Assembly: GCA_016926235.1 (NCBI GenBank) | Contig: JAFGOZ010000403.1 | Span: forward strand, 1-7,628 | Reading direction: 5' to 3' | DNA: 7,628 nt | From: Bacteroidales bacterium | Lineage (GTDB): Bacteria; Bacteroidota; Bacteroidia; Bacteroidales; UBA10428 | In this document: in pieces, positions 1-4,292 of the stretch | Layout: every line of letters begins with the position of its first letter | How positions within the stretch are numbered: position 1 is the stretch's first letter | Notes under the pieces: generated by a model | The model's input: only the letters and a program-made list of their open reading frames with translations | Databases searched by the model: none | What the model was told of the DNA's origin: nothing | Position numbers and translations under genes: made by a program

Positions 1-4
1 CTGT

Positions 5-130
5 TCAACTGCTATGATTTTTCACAGAGTTGTGGAATACACCTGTATTGTATACCTTTTAACAGGCACAGGAAAATTATTCAAACTGCATACCAGGAGA
101 ATAATTATTGTACGGCGGTTTCCTTCAACT
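5..130. repeat. Two-block dispersed repeat, copy 1
   Basis: Two blocks here recur at 2868-2918. The first (5-20, core CAACTGCTATGATTT) is identical over 15 bases. The second (111-130, TACGGCGGTTTCCTTCAACT) matches TACGTCGGCTTCCTTCAAC with two differences. The blocks are about 90 bases apart here but only about 15 apart in the second copy, so one copy carries an internal insertion or the other a deletion. No credible gene was found in positions 1-240. An open frame runs from 136 into vapB, but it lacks a ribosome-binding site and its first 35 residues do not resemble VapB. Confidence 0.5.
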
Positions 131-205
131 CGGGAGTGAATCTTCCGTGTACGAAGAAATTCACGCTTGACCGTTGGACGCAATATCGCGGCATAATATT
201 TGTTA

Positions 206-234
206 TTGACCGTACATATTCTTTGTACTATATT
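206..234 (+). promoter_or_regulatory. vapBC promoter with spacer palindrome
   Basis: The -35 is TTGACC (206-211) and the -10 is TATATT (229-234), with an optimal 17-base spacer. The spacer begins and ends with an inverted repeat, GTACA (212-216) and TGTAC (224-228), well placed for an autoregulatory operator bound by VapB or the VapBC complex. Only six bases separate the -10 from the vapB ATG at 241. Initiation about seven bases below the -10 would therefore fall on the A of the start codon, giving a leaderless mRNA. No Shine-Dalgarno sequence precedes the ATG. Confidence 0.68.
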
Positions 235-240
235 TTATGC

Positions 241-432
241 ATGAGAACCACATTAGATCTGCCAGAAAAACTTATTAATGAGGCTAAAAAGGTAACGCAT
301 TTGAAAACAAAAACTGATGTTATCATTTACGCATTAGAGACAGTAATTCAATCGATTAAATTGTCCAGGATAAAAGAATTCAAAGGGAAACTCAGGCTCA
401 ATATTGACATCGACAATCTAAGGCAAAGATGA
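241..432 (+). CDS. vapB: VapB-family antitoxin
   Basis: This 63-residue protein is the antitoxin of a type II TA pair and should neutralise the downstream VapC ribonuclease while repressing its own promoter through a DNA-binding N-terminus. The N-terminal MRTTLDLPEKLINEAKK is the short strand plus helix typical of the VapB antitoxin family (DUF2191-type ribbon-helix-helix). It is followed by a helical segment, TKTDVIIYALETVI, and a charged tail ending LRQR that would wrap the toxin. The start at 241 is preferred over the longer frame from 136 because family similarity begins exactly here and the promoter sits immediately upstream. The gene overlaps vapC by four bases (429-432, ATGA), which indicates translational coupling. 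The family call is firm; the operator role is inferred. Confidence 0.85.
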   Translation: MRTTLDLPEKLINEAKKVTHLKTKTDVIIYALETVIQSIKLSRIKEFKGKLRLNIDIDNLRQR

Positions 433-809
433 ATAACGTCCTATTAGACACCTCTGCGTGGATAGATTATTTTGAAGGGGCAAAACATACACCTCAAATT
501 GACTCCCTCCTTGACGACCGTGCTGTATGTATAAACAAGATTATCATTTGTGAACTCTATCCCTTTCTCCATGTAAACAAACAATTTGAATTATTAGATC
601 TTTTGAAGGCTGTTCCTGAAATACCCTTGACTATCGATTGGGATAAAATAATCTCCTACCAAACAACGATCCTAAAAAATAGCATAAAGCGGATTGGTAT
701 TCCTGACTTAATCATATTGGATAATGCGATTCAGACCGACATTAGCATTTTAACTCTTGATAAACCATTGCTTCAACTAAAATCAATTATTAAATTTAAA
801 GTAATATAA
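429..809 (+). CDS. vapC: VapC-family PIN-domain ribonuclease toxin
   Basis: This is a 126-residue single PIN domain, the usual VapC size. VapC toxins are Mg2+-dependent endoribonucleases, often cutting tRNA or rRNA, that halt translation when the antitoxin is lost. The acidic metal-binding residues are all visible: D7 in LLDTSAWIDYF, E42 in IICELYPF, D93 in IGIPDLIILDNAI and D111 in LTLDKPLLQL. The LLDTSAWIDYF start is a hallmark of the family. With the catalytic set intact and no frameshift, the toxin should be active. Its ATG overlaps the vapB stop, so expression is coupled to the antitoxin. The RNA target cannot be read from sequence. Confidence 0.9.
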   Translation: MNNVLLDTSAWIDYFEGAKHTPQIDSLLDDRAVCINKIIICELYPFLHVNKQFELLDLLKAVPEIPLTIDWDKIISYQTTILKNSIKRIGIPDLIILDNAIQTDISILTLDKPLLQLKSIIKFKVI

Positions 810-820
810 AGCCGCAATAC

Positions 821-895
821 TGCGTACAAAACAGCGGTTTACCCTCCGCTGGCCCCACAAGGGGGCCGCTGGAGCCTGGCGGGCTGTTGTGCGCA
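821..895. repeat. 75-bp imperfect palindrome between TA modules
   Basis: This long hairpin-forming element starts 11 bases after the vapC stop. The outer arms are TGCG/CGCA (821-824 with 892-895) and AACAGC/GCTGTT (830-835 with 883-888). The inner arms are CTCC/GGAG (844-847 with 871-874) and GGCCCC/GGGGCC (851-856 with 862-867), closing on a short loop around ACAA. It is GC-rich compared with its surroundings. No T-run follows, so it is not an ordinary intrinsic terminator. Length, multi-bulge form and position just 3' of a TA pair recall integron attC sites, but the outer boxes do not match the attC core consensus. A REP-type element is the alternative. Confidence 0.6.
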
Positions 896-899
896 ATCT

Positions 900-945
900 T
901 TGCAACTAAAAAGTAGTTGCAAGACATTCCCTCCTGATGTATATT
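900..945 (+). promoter_or_regulatory. hicAB promoter overlapping a perfect palindrome
   Basis: A perfect inverted repeat with 9-base arms, TTGCAACTA (900-908) and TAGTTGCAA (914-922), separated by AAAAG, is a likely operator for HicB. Its right end forms the -35 element TTGCAA (917-922). After a 17-base spacer comes the -10 TATATT (940-945). The hicA ATG at 952 lies six bases after the -10, so initiation at the normal distance would start on the start codon. The arrangement is the same as at vapBC. Confidence 0.65.
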
Positions 946-951
946 TATTCT

Positions 952-1212
952 ATGAGTAAATTCGAGAAACTTAAACGTAAATTCATAGGTAATCCCAAAA
1001 CATTTACCCATGATGAATTACGCAGTTTGCTCAAAGGTTTGGGATACGACGAGAAATCTCATGGAAAAACGACGGGGTCGAGTGTGGCTTTTTTTAATAC
1101 GGTTTCAAAACACATTATCCGACTTCACAAGCCGCATCCCGGGAATGAATTGAAGAGGTATCAGATAGAACAGATCCTCTCGGAATTGACTAATCAGGGG
1201 GTTTTAAAATGA
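952..1212 (+). CDS. hicA: HicA-family mRNA interferase toxin
   Basis: This protein of about 86 residues is the toxin of a HicAB pair. HicA is a small double-stranded-RNA-binding-fold protein that cleaves mRNA using a histidine. The family pattern runs: an N-terminal helix, FTHDELRSLLKGLGYDE (the helix before the catalytic strand), then KSHGKTTGSSVAFF with the expected catalytic histidine, then HKPHPGNELKRYQIEQIL, equivalent to the common H-P-x-x-E-L-K ending. An in-frame ATG at 937 exists, but it lies inside the promoter (overlapping the spacer and -10). The ATG at 952 begins MSKFEKLK and matches the predicted transcript start, so 952 is chosen. It overlaps hicB by four bases. The toxin appears intact. 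Confidence 0.87.
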   Translation: MSKFEKLKRKFIGNPKTFTHDELRSLLKGLGYDEKSHGKTTGSSVAFFNTVSKHIIRLHKPHPGNELKRYQIEQILSELTNQGVLK

Positions 1213-1562
1213 AGGACATCTTACTTTACAAAGACTATATAGGATCAGTCCACTTCAGCACTGAAGATGAAATCTTTTACGGTAAAATAGAAGGAATAAC
1301 AGACCTTGTTTCTTTTGAGGGAAGCACAGTAAAGGAACTGAAAAAGGCATTCATCGGTGCAGTGAATGATTATTTAGAATTTTGTGTTGAATCAGGGAAG
1401 GAACCTCTAAAGCCATACAAGGGAAGTTTTAATATCAGAATTAGTCCCGAATTACATAAACAAGCAGTTCTGATCGCCCAAGGAGAAGGGATTTCACTTA
1501 ACCAACTAATTCAGCAAGCTATTTTGCATGAAATTGAAAAAAAGAAGAAGCTTGCTTCATAG
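1209..1562 (+). CDS. hicB: HicB-family antitoxin
   Basis: This 117-residue antitoxin pairs with HicA. The N-terminal half (about 5-70; LYKDYIGSVHFSTEDEIFYG, then GKIEGITDLVSFEGSTVKELKKAF) is the partial RNase H-like fold of HicB that occupies the toxin. The C-terminal part (about 75-112; GSFNIRISPELHKQAVLIA, then GISLNQLIQQAI) is a ribbon-helix-helix DNA-binding domain suited to binding the palindrome at 900-922. Its ATG overlaps the hicA stop. Gene order toxin-antitoxin is normal for hicAB. An intrinsic terminator follows 60 bases later, closing the operon. Confidence 0.9.
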   Translation: MKDILLYKDYIGSVHFSTEDEIFYGKIEGITDLVSFEGSTVKELKKAFIGAVNDYLEFCVESGKEPLKPYKGSFNIRISPELHKQAVLIAQGEGISLNQLIQQAILHEIEKKKKLAS

Positions 1563-1584
1563 CATCCGCCAGGACTGCGCAAAA

Positions 1585-1601
1585 CGAATAGAAGTCTTGA
1601 C
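1585..1601 (+). repeat. Dispersed 17-mer, copy 1
   Basis: CGAATAGAAGTCTTGAC occurs here and again, identical, at 4820-4836, with a diverged form (three differences) at 2552-2568. Each copy is preceded by a CGCC-rich stretch (CGCCAGG here, CGCCTGG at 4814, CGCCC at 2545) and followed by GC-containing sequence. This copy lies 23 bases after the hicB stop and ahead of the terminator. Its function is unknown. Confidence 0.6.
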
Positions 1602-1621
1602 GCTGCGCTGACAATAAAATG

Positions 1622-1657
1622 CCGCCTGTGCTTTCAAGTACACAGACGGTTTTTTTT
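1622..1657 (+). terminator. Intrinsic terminator of hicAB
   Basis: CCGCCTGTG (1622-1630) pairs with CACAGACGG (1641-1649) with one C-A mismatch around a 10-base loop. Eight T residues follow directly (1650-1657). It is placed to end the hicAB transcript. Confidence 0.85.
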
Positions 1658-1682
1658 ATTTGTTATTAAACATCAAGCAGCT

Positions 1683-1751
1683 TCATGGTTCGTATTGTCA
1701 CCCTGAGGAGCCCGACCACTTCAGCGTAGTGATCGGGCGTCTCGAAGGGTC
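1683..1751. repeat. REP-like palindrome, copy 1
   Basis: TCATGGTTCG (1683-1692), five bases and TCACC lead into a hairpin. ACCCT and GAGGAGCCCGACCAC (1700-1719) pair imperfectly with GTGATCGGGC and GTCTCGAAGGGT (1729-1750). The motif CCCTGAG...CTCGAAGGG is the type of repetitive extragenic palindrome common between genes in many bacterial genomes (general knowledge). A second, decayed relative lies at 2655-2698. Confidence 0.6.
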
Positions 1752-1971
1752 AGCACAGGCGACTTTGTTGAACCCCGCACCAAATCATAGATTTCGAGCA
1801 GGACAGGCGGAACCAACACTCTACAAGGAATTTGATAGCAGTTTTCTCTCTCATACTACCCTCTGTGTAATCATAATTTCACAATTTACTTTATCCACGG
1901 CCCAATAGCAGTCCGCTGCCAACTTAAATCCACACAAAATAACAGTTATTTCCTCCTCCGTGCACGGCCGG
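1752..1971. other. Intergenic, no gene seen
   Basis: An open frame crosses 1660-1908, but its composition follows the REP-like repeat and it has no start signal or family resemblance, so it is not called. The stretch CAAGGAATTTGATAGCAGTTTT (1824-1845) resembles one at 2739-2759, with 18 of 21 bases matching over the shared part. A short palindrome CCGTGCACGG (1958-1967) lies just past the 3' end of the minus-strand toxin gene. It lacks a T-run, so it is not called as a terminator. Confidence 0.4.
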
Positions 1972-2244
1972 TTATTTACAAGAATCTTTTCTATTTTTAA
2001 TACTTAATATTACAATAATATTGTTTTCCATGTCGAGTTCATAAAACAATCGAAAGTTTCCAATACTATATCTGTATATATCCGATAAGTCACCTTTAAG
2101 CTTTTTTATATTCAATCCGTAAAATGGATTTTCAAATAATTGCGAACAAACATATTTCTTTATTTTTGAATAGAGGTTTTTATTATTTAATAGCTTTAAC
2201 TGCTTTATGAACGAATCGGTTTCAGCTATTTTAAACTTAATCAA
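1972..2244 (-). CDS. RelE/ParE-superfamily toxin
   Basis: This 90-residue small basic toxin is of the RelE/ParE fold. Members are either ribosome-dependent mRNA interferases (RelE, YoeB) or gyrase poisons (ParE). The family core is clear: FIKQLKLL near the N-terminus, IKKLKGDLSDIYRYSIGNFRLFYEL (about 46-70) and the terminal IVILSIKNRKDS. This resembles the common 'KLKG...YR.R.G.YR..Y...ILxIxHRKD' pattern, but the usual histidine before R-K is asparagine (N84). Translation appears to start at TTG (2244), inside the last codons of the antitoxin gene with an 8-base overlap. Overlap and a weak start suggest coupled, limited synthesis. Sequence alone does not separate RelE from ParE activity. Confidence 0.82.
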   Translation of the reverse strand: MIKFKIAETDSFIKQLKLLNNKNLYSKIKKYVCSQLFENPFYGLNIKKLKGDLSDIYRYSIGNFRLFYELDMENNIIVILSIKNRKDSCK

Positions 2245-2479
2245 TTATTTTATATTTCCCTTTTTTGTAATCTGTTTTTCCTGATCTGATACTTTTTACA
2301 AAATCTTTATCTTTCAAAATCTCATGCATCTCTTCATCAGAAACATAAACGTCATTTGTTAAGTATGCTAAAGTCGCATATTCTATAAAATTTGAGATTG
2401 TTCTTCTCTCACCGTCAGCCGCTGTTTTAAACAGCTCATATACATTATCTTCAATCCTTACGGTAATTGTTTTAGCCAT
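2237..2479 (-). CDS. Ribbon-helix-helix antitoxin of the RelE-type pair
   Basis: This 80-residue antitoxin lies upstream of the RelE-like gene. The N-terminus MAKTITVRIEDNVYELFKTA with ISNFIEYATLAYL (about 1-40) is a CopG/RelB-like ribbon-helix-helix DNA-binding domain. The rest (YVSDEEMHEILKDKDFVKSI, then KTDYKKGKYKIID) is the charged toxin-binding tail. A longer frame begins at 2503, but the ATG at 2479 has a perfect GGAGGT Shine-Dalgarno four bases upstream and begins at the family-typical MAKTI, so it is chosen. Its 3' end overlaps the toxin by eight bases. It probably represses its own promoter together with the toxin. Confidence 0.83.
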   Translation of the reverse strand: MAKTITVRIEDNVYELFKTAADGERRTISNFIEYATLAYLTNDVYVSDEEMHEILKDKDFVKSIRSGKTDYKKGKYKIID

Positions 2480-2483
2480 AATC

Positions 2484-2521
2484 ACCTCCACATACTTATT
2501 CAAATATATTCAATATGTCAA
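2484..2521 (-). promoter_or_regulatory. Shine-Dalgarno and -35-like box of the minus-strand TA operon
   Basis: Read on the minus strand, GGAGGT (2489-2484) sits four bases before the antitoxin ATG and decides that start. Upstream is a consensus -35 hexamer, TTGACA (2521-2516), followed by AT-rich DNA in which TTGA recurs three times (TTGACA, TTGAATA, TTTGAATA). These could be half-sites for the ribbon-helix-helix protein. A matching -10 is not clear: TAAGTA at 2498-2493 is at the right spacing but a poor match. Unlike vapB and hicA, this gene uses a strong ribosome-binding site. Confidence 0.5.
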
Positions 2522-2551
2522 TACTCCATTTGTTACGAGTTCATCGCCCAA

Positions 2552-2568
2552 CAAATAGAAAACTTGAC
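2552..2568 (+). repeat. Dispersed 17-mer, diverged copy
   Basis: CAAATAGAAAACTTGAC differs at three positions from the 17-mer at 1585 and 4820. It lies upstream of the minus-strand TA operon. It is preceded by GCCCAAC (2546-2552), a fit to RYYYAAC, which is one half of an integron attC core; no partner GTTRRRY was found at a suitable distance. Confidence 0.4.
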
Positions 2569-2654
2569 GCAACGCGGATAAAAAAAGACCGCGACTGAAC
2601 CATAGTACATACACATGATATCCAGGATTGTCAATTATTTTTGTACACACCGCG

Positions 2655-2698
2655 TCATGGTTCGGGAACCTCACCACAAATCCTTCGAGTGACTCAGG
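2655..2698. repeat. REP-like palindrome, decayed copy
   Basis: TCATGGTTCG (2655-2664) followed six bases later by TCACC repeats the lead-in of the element at 1683. It includes a small palindrome, GGTTC-GG-GAACC (2659-2670). CCTTCGAGTGACTCAGG (2682-2698) is the inverted form of the CCTGAG...CGAAGG motif. The open frame on the minus strand across 2510-2728 lies over these repeats and is not believed to be a gene. Confidence 0.5.
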
Positions 2699-2867
2699 CC
2701 AGGCGATATTATAAAAACGAAACAACACAGGAAGCTATAAGGATTTTGATAACGGTTTTACCTGTCCTGCAAAAACATTTCAGGTACATTCTGCAGATTT
2801 TCTGTTCATAATGAAACTGTCAAAACTGGTCAATCAAGGTTGGGAAAGGATTCTTTACAAAATACTA

Positions 2868-2918
2868 TCCAACTGCTATGATTTGGAAAAGCAATTTTTT
2901 ACGTCGGCTTCCTTCAAC
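2868..2918. repeat. Two-block dispersed repeat, copy 2
   Basis: TCCAACTGCTATGATTT (2868-2884) and TACGTCGGCTTCCTTCAAC (2900-2918) match the blocks at 5-20 and 111-130 but are separated by only about 15 bases. The remaining sequence from 2699 to 2963 shows no gene. Confidence 0.5.
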
Positions 2919-2963
2919 AGATAGGCACAATTTGACAAATATTTTATTAAACAGGAGCTCGTA

Positions 2964-3084
2964 ATGTCAATTGATGATCGAATGCTTAAAATCATACAGA
3001 AGCGATATAACTATTCTGATGATCATATTGAGTCTTTACGCAAGAATCCCAGAAAATGAAGAAGTCCTGAATAAAAAAAAATAA
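2964..3084 (+). pseudogene. Frameshifted, truncated remnant of a small protein gene
   Basis: An ATG at 2964 with AGGAG seven bases upstream (2953-2957) opens a 31-codon frame reading MSIDDRMLKIIQKRYNYSDD and ending RKNPRK before TGA at 3057. Shifting one frame at about 3046-3051 continues the sense as IPENEEVLNKKK to TAA at 3082. From memory the joined product, '...NP-x-NEEVL...', resembles the first 35 or so residues of a family of roughly 120-140-residue proteins found in anaerobes. I cannot name the family with certainty. The rest of such a gene is absent, so this would be a broken fragment. A genuine 31-residue protein is possible but less likely. Confidence 0.4.
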
Positions 3085-3327
3085 ATTACCTGATAAATCA
3101 AACGGCGCCTGACAATATTTTTACCTCCGGCGCGCTCCAAACCACCCATGGTTTCTCGGCTCGGTTTGTTGCACCCGGGGAAATTGACCTGGCTGTAGCA
3201 AAATAACTTGTAATAAAGTGTGGAGTGTGTTAATCTTTTTGTCAAGTTCTGCTCCCGGTCAACGCCAGCAAACGGGGAGGCCGTAGTATGTAATTGGTCG
3301 TTTATATTTATAAAGGAAATTATACTT
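3085..3327. other. Intergenic with small inverted repeats
   Basis: No gene is seen. AAACCA-CCCA-TGGTTT (3139-3154) is a perfect 6-base-arm palindrome, enclosed on one side by CAAACC/GGTTTG (3138-3143 with 3163-3168). CTCCC/GGGAG (3252-3256 with 3275-3279) is another weak inverted repeat. A TTGACC at 3184 could be a -35 for the dsrE-like gene, but no well-spaced -10 was found. Confidence 0.35.
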
Positions 3328-3648
3328 ATGAAAATTGGAATCATCATTGAAACAAAAGAATATGAAAAAGCCTGGAACGCTTTCAGATTTGCTGTAACTG
3401 CTAAAAAAAACAATCATGAAGTCAAAGTATTTCTAATGGGCGAGGCTGTTGAATGTGAAGGACTCACGCATGATAAATATAATGTTGATGAACAACTTCA
3501 AGCTTTTATCTCTATTGGTGGGGAAATATTTGCATGTGGTACATGTTTAAAATCAAGACAGAAAGATGGCAGTGATACTTGCCCATTATCAACAATGAAT
3601 GACTGCCTGAAAGTTGTTGAATGGTCAGACAAGATGATCACTTTTTAA
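3328..3648 (+). CDS. DsrE-family sulfur-relay protein
   Basis: This is a 106-residue cytoplasmic protein. DsrE/TusD-family proteins carry sulfur as a cysteine persulfide and pass it between partners in sulfur oxidation, tRNA thiolation or sulfide handling. The sequence shows the expected alpha/beta fold: MKIGIIIETKEYEKAWNAFRF, KVFLMGEAVECEG (30s-40s), the cysteine loop GGEIFACGTCLKSRQ (C70 and C73), C85 and C93, and the C-terminal VVEWSDKMITF typical of the family. C70 or C73 is the likely persulfide site. The start at 3328 has AAAGGAA 8-9 bases upstream; a longer frame from 3220 has no such signal. It seems to be a single-gene unit. A role feeding sulfur to the homocysteine operon 1.4 kb downstream is inference only. 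Confidence 0.82.
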   Translation: MKIGIIIETKEYEKAWNAFRFAVTAKKNNHEVKVFLMGEAVECEGLTHDKYNVDEQLQAFISIGGEIFACGTCLKSRQKDGSDTCPLSTMNDCLKVVEWSDKMITF

Positions 3649-3652
3649 AAAT

Positions 3653-3740
3653 GTGCGACCAACGCACCCAACCAATCTGTCGAATTTATAAAAAATAGAG
3701 AATGATATTTTCTTCATTCATAAAAAAACGGCCATGTTGG
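3653..3740 (+). repeat. Direct repeat downstream of the dsrE-like gene
   Basis: Five bases after the dsrE-like stop, GTGCG-ACCAA-CGCAC (3653-3667) forms a small hairpin. The segment 3664-3701 then matches 4844-4881 at 35 of 38 positions, beginning GCACCCAACCAATCTGT. Weaker similarity continues to about 3740. The second copy again lies downstream of a gene, the GNAT gene. It includes ACCCAAC (RYYYAAC type), but the corresponding downstream GTT box (GTTGGCA at 3736) misses the attC consensus. Confidence 0.65.
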
Positions 3741-4019
3741 CAATCTCCTGGAATATTATTTGCAGTCTGCAGTTTGATTCATCAACACAAGAATCCTTCA
3801 AGCTCCCCATACTTCGCACTTTTCCCTTTATTATGAAATATAGTAAATAAAAGCCATTATTTTCTAACCTTTGCGCGGCCGGCCACGCAACAGAAATCGA
3901 TTCAGCTTTTTGTGTGATGTGTGCTCGATTGTTCCGGTTATCAGCTGCTTTTTGAAATTTATTGGAAGCATTATGCCTTGTGAATTGTCTGAATCCTTGA
4001 ATCGCGGCTTACATCATGC
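3741..4019. other. Intergenic, no gene seen
   Basis: No start signals, family-like frames or strong repeats were found on either strand. A GC-rich island GCGCGGCCGGCCACGC (3872-3887 approximately) containing the palindrome GGCCGGCC interrupts otherwise AT-rich DNA. The stretch probably holds further decayed genes; see the vapC remnant that follows. Confidence 0.35.
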
Positions 4020-4142
4020 CCCGCATCCGTTGATTTTGACCTCTTGATTGCTGCAGCTGCTTTAACAAATATTCTTGTCATTGGGACAGACAATGAAAAA
4101 CATTTTTTCAAAATAGCTGATTTAAAAATTCAAAATTGGTCA
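4020..4142 (+). pseudogene. C-terminal remnant of a second vapC (PIN toxin)
   Basis: Without a start codon, this frame reads VDFDLLIAAAALTNILVIGT followed by DNEKHFFKIADLKIQNWS. That is the end of a VapC of the class finishing 'DxLIAA.AL...L.LVT.N..HF..I..L.I..W'. The last catalytic acidic residues of a PIN domain are present (D in DFDLLIAA, D in GTDNEKHF), but the N-terminal half with the LLDTN-type start is missing. A stop lies 30 bases upstream in frame. It differs clearly from the intact vapC at 429-809, so it is an independent lost TA module. The frame runs on to 4271 with no family resemblance. Confidence 0.7.
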
Positions 4143-4213
4143 ATAAAACAGGCTGACCCGCGGTTTTATAATACAATTTTTCAGATCGTCAATTTTTTTT
4201 ACTCAAGCTATAG

Positions 4214-4288
4214 CAAGATTTTGCTGAAAAAACCACGCATGATATTGATAAAAATATTGATGAGTGCATAATTGAATGCGAGGAGTAA
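4214..4288 (+). other. Possible 3' end of a decayed gene ahead of the GNAT gene
   Basis: The frame reads QDFAEKTTHDIDKNIDECII and ends ECEE before TAA at 4286. It has protein-like composition but a stop (TAG, 4211) just upstream. One extra T at 4219-4222 would join it to a frame reading TQAIARF, giving a longer helical tail. Its last two Glu codons (GAG GAG) form the Shine-Dalgarno of the following acetyltransferase, as expected if the two were once an operon. The protein is not recognised. Confidence 0.25.
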
Positions 4289-4292
4289 TTGT

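Noticed and set aside
136..240. N-terminal extension of vapB
   Set aside because: The promoter elements and the predicted transcript start lie inside it, no SD precedes 136, and VapB similarity begins at 241.
1660..1908. 82-residue frame after the hicAB terminator
   Set aside because: It lies over the REP-like palindrome, has no start signal and shows no protein-family features.
2510..2728. Minus-strand 72-residue frame
   Set aside because: It overlaps the 17-mer variant and the decayed REP-like element and has no SD.
3666..3742. Integron attC site
   Set aside because: ACCCAAC fits one core box, but the box at the right distance (GTTGGCA; GTTAATG in the second copy) fails GTTRRRY and the interior does not fold back as required. 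Kept only as a hypothesis for the repeats.
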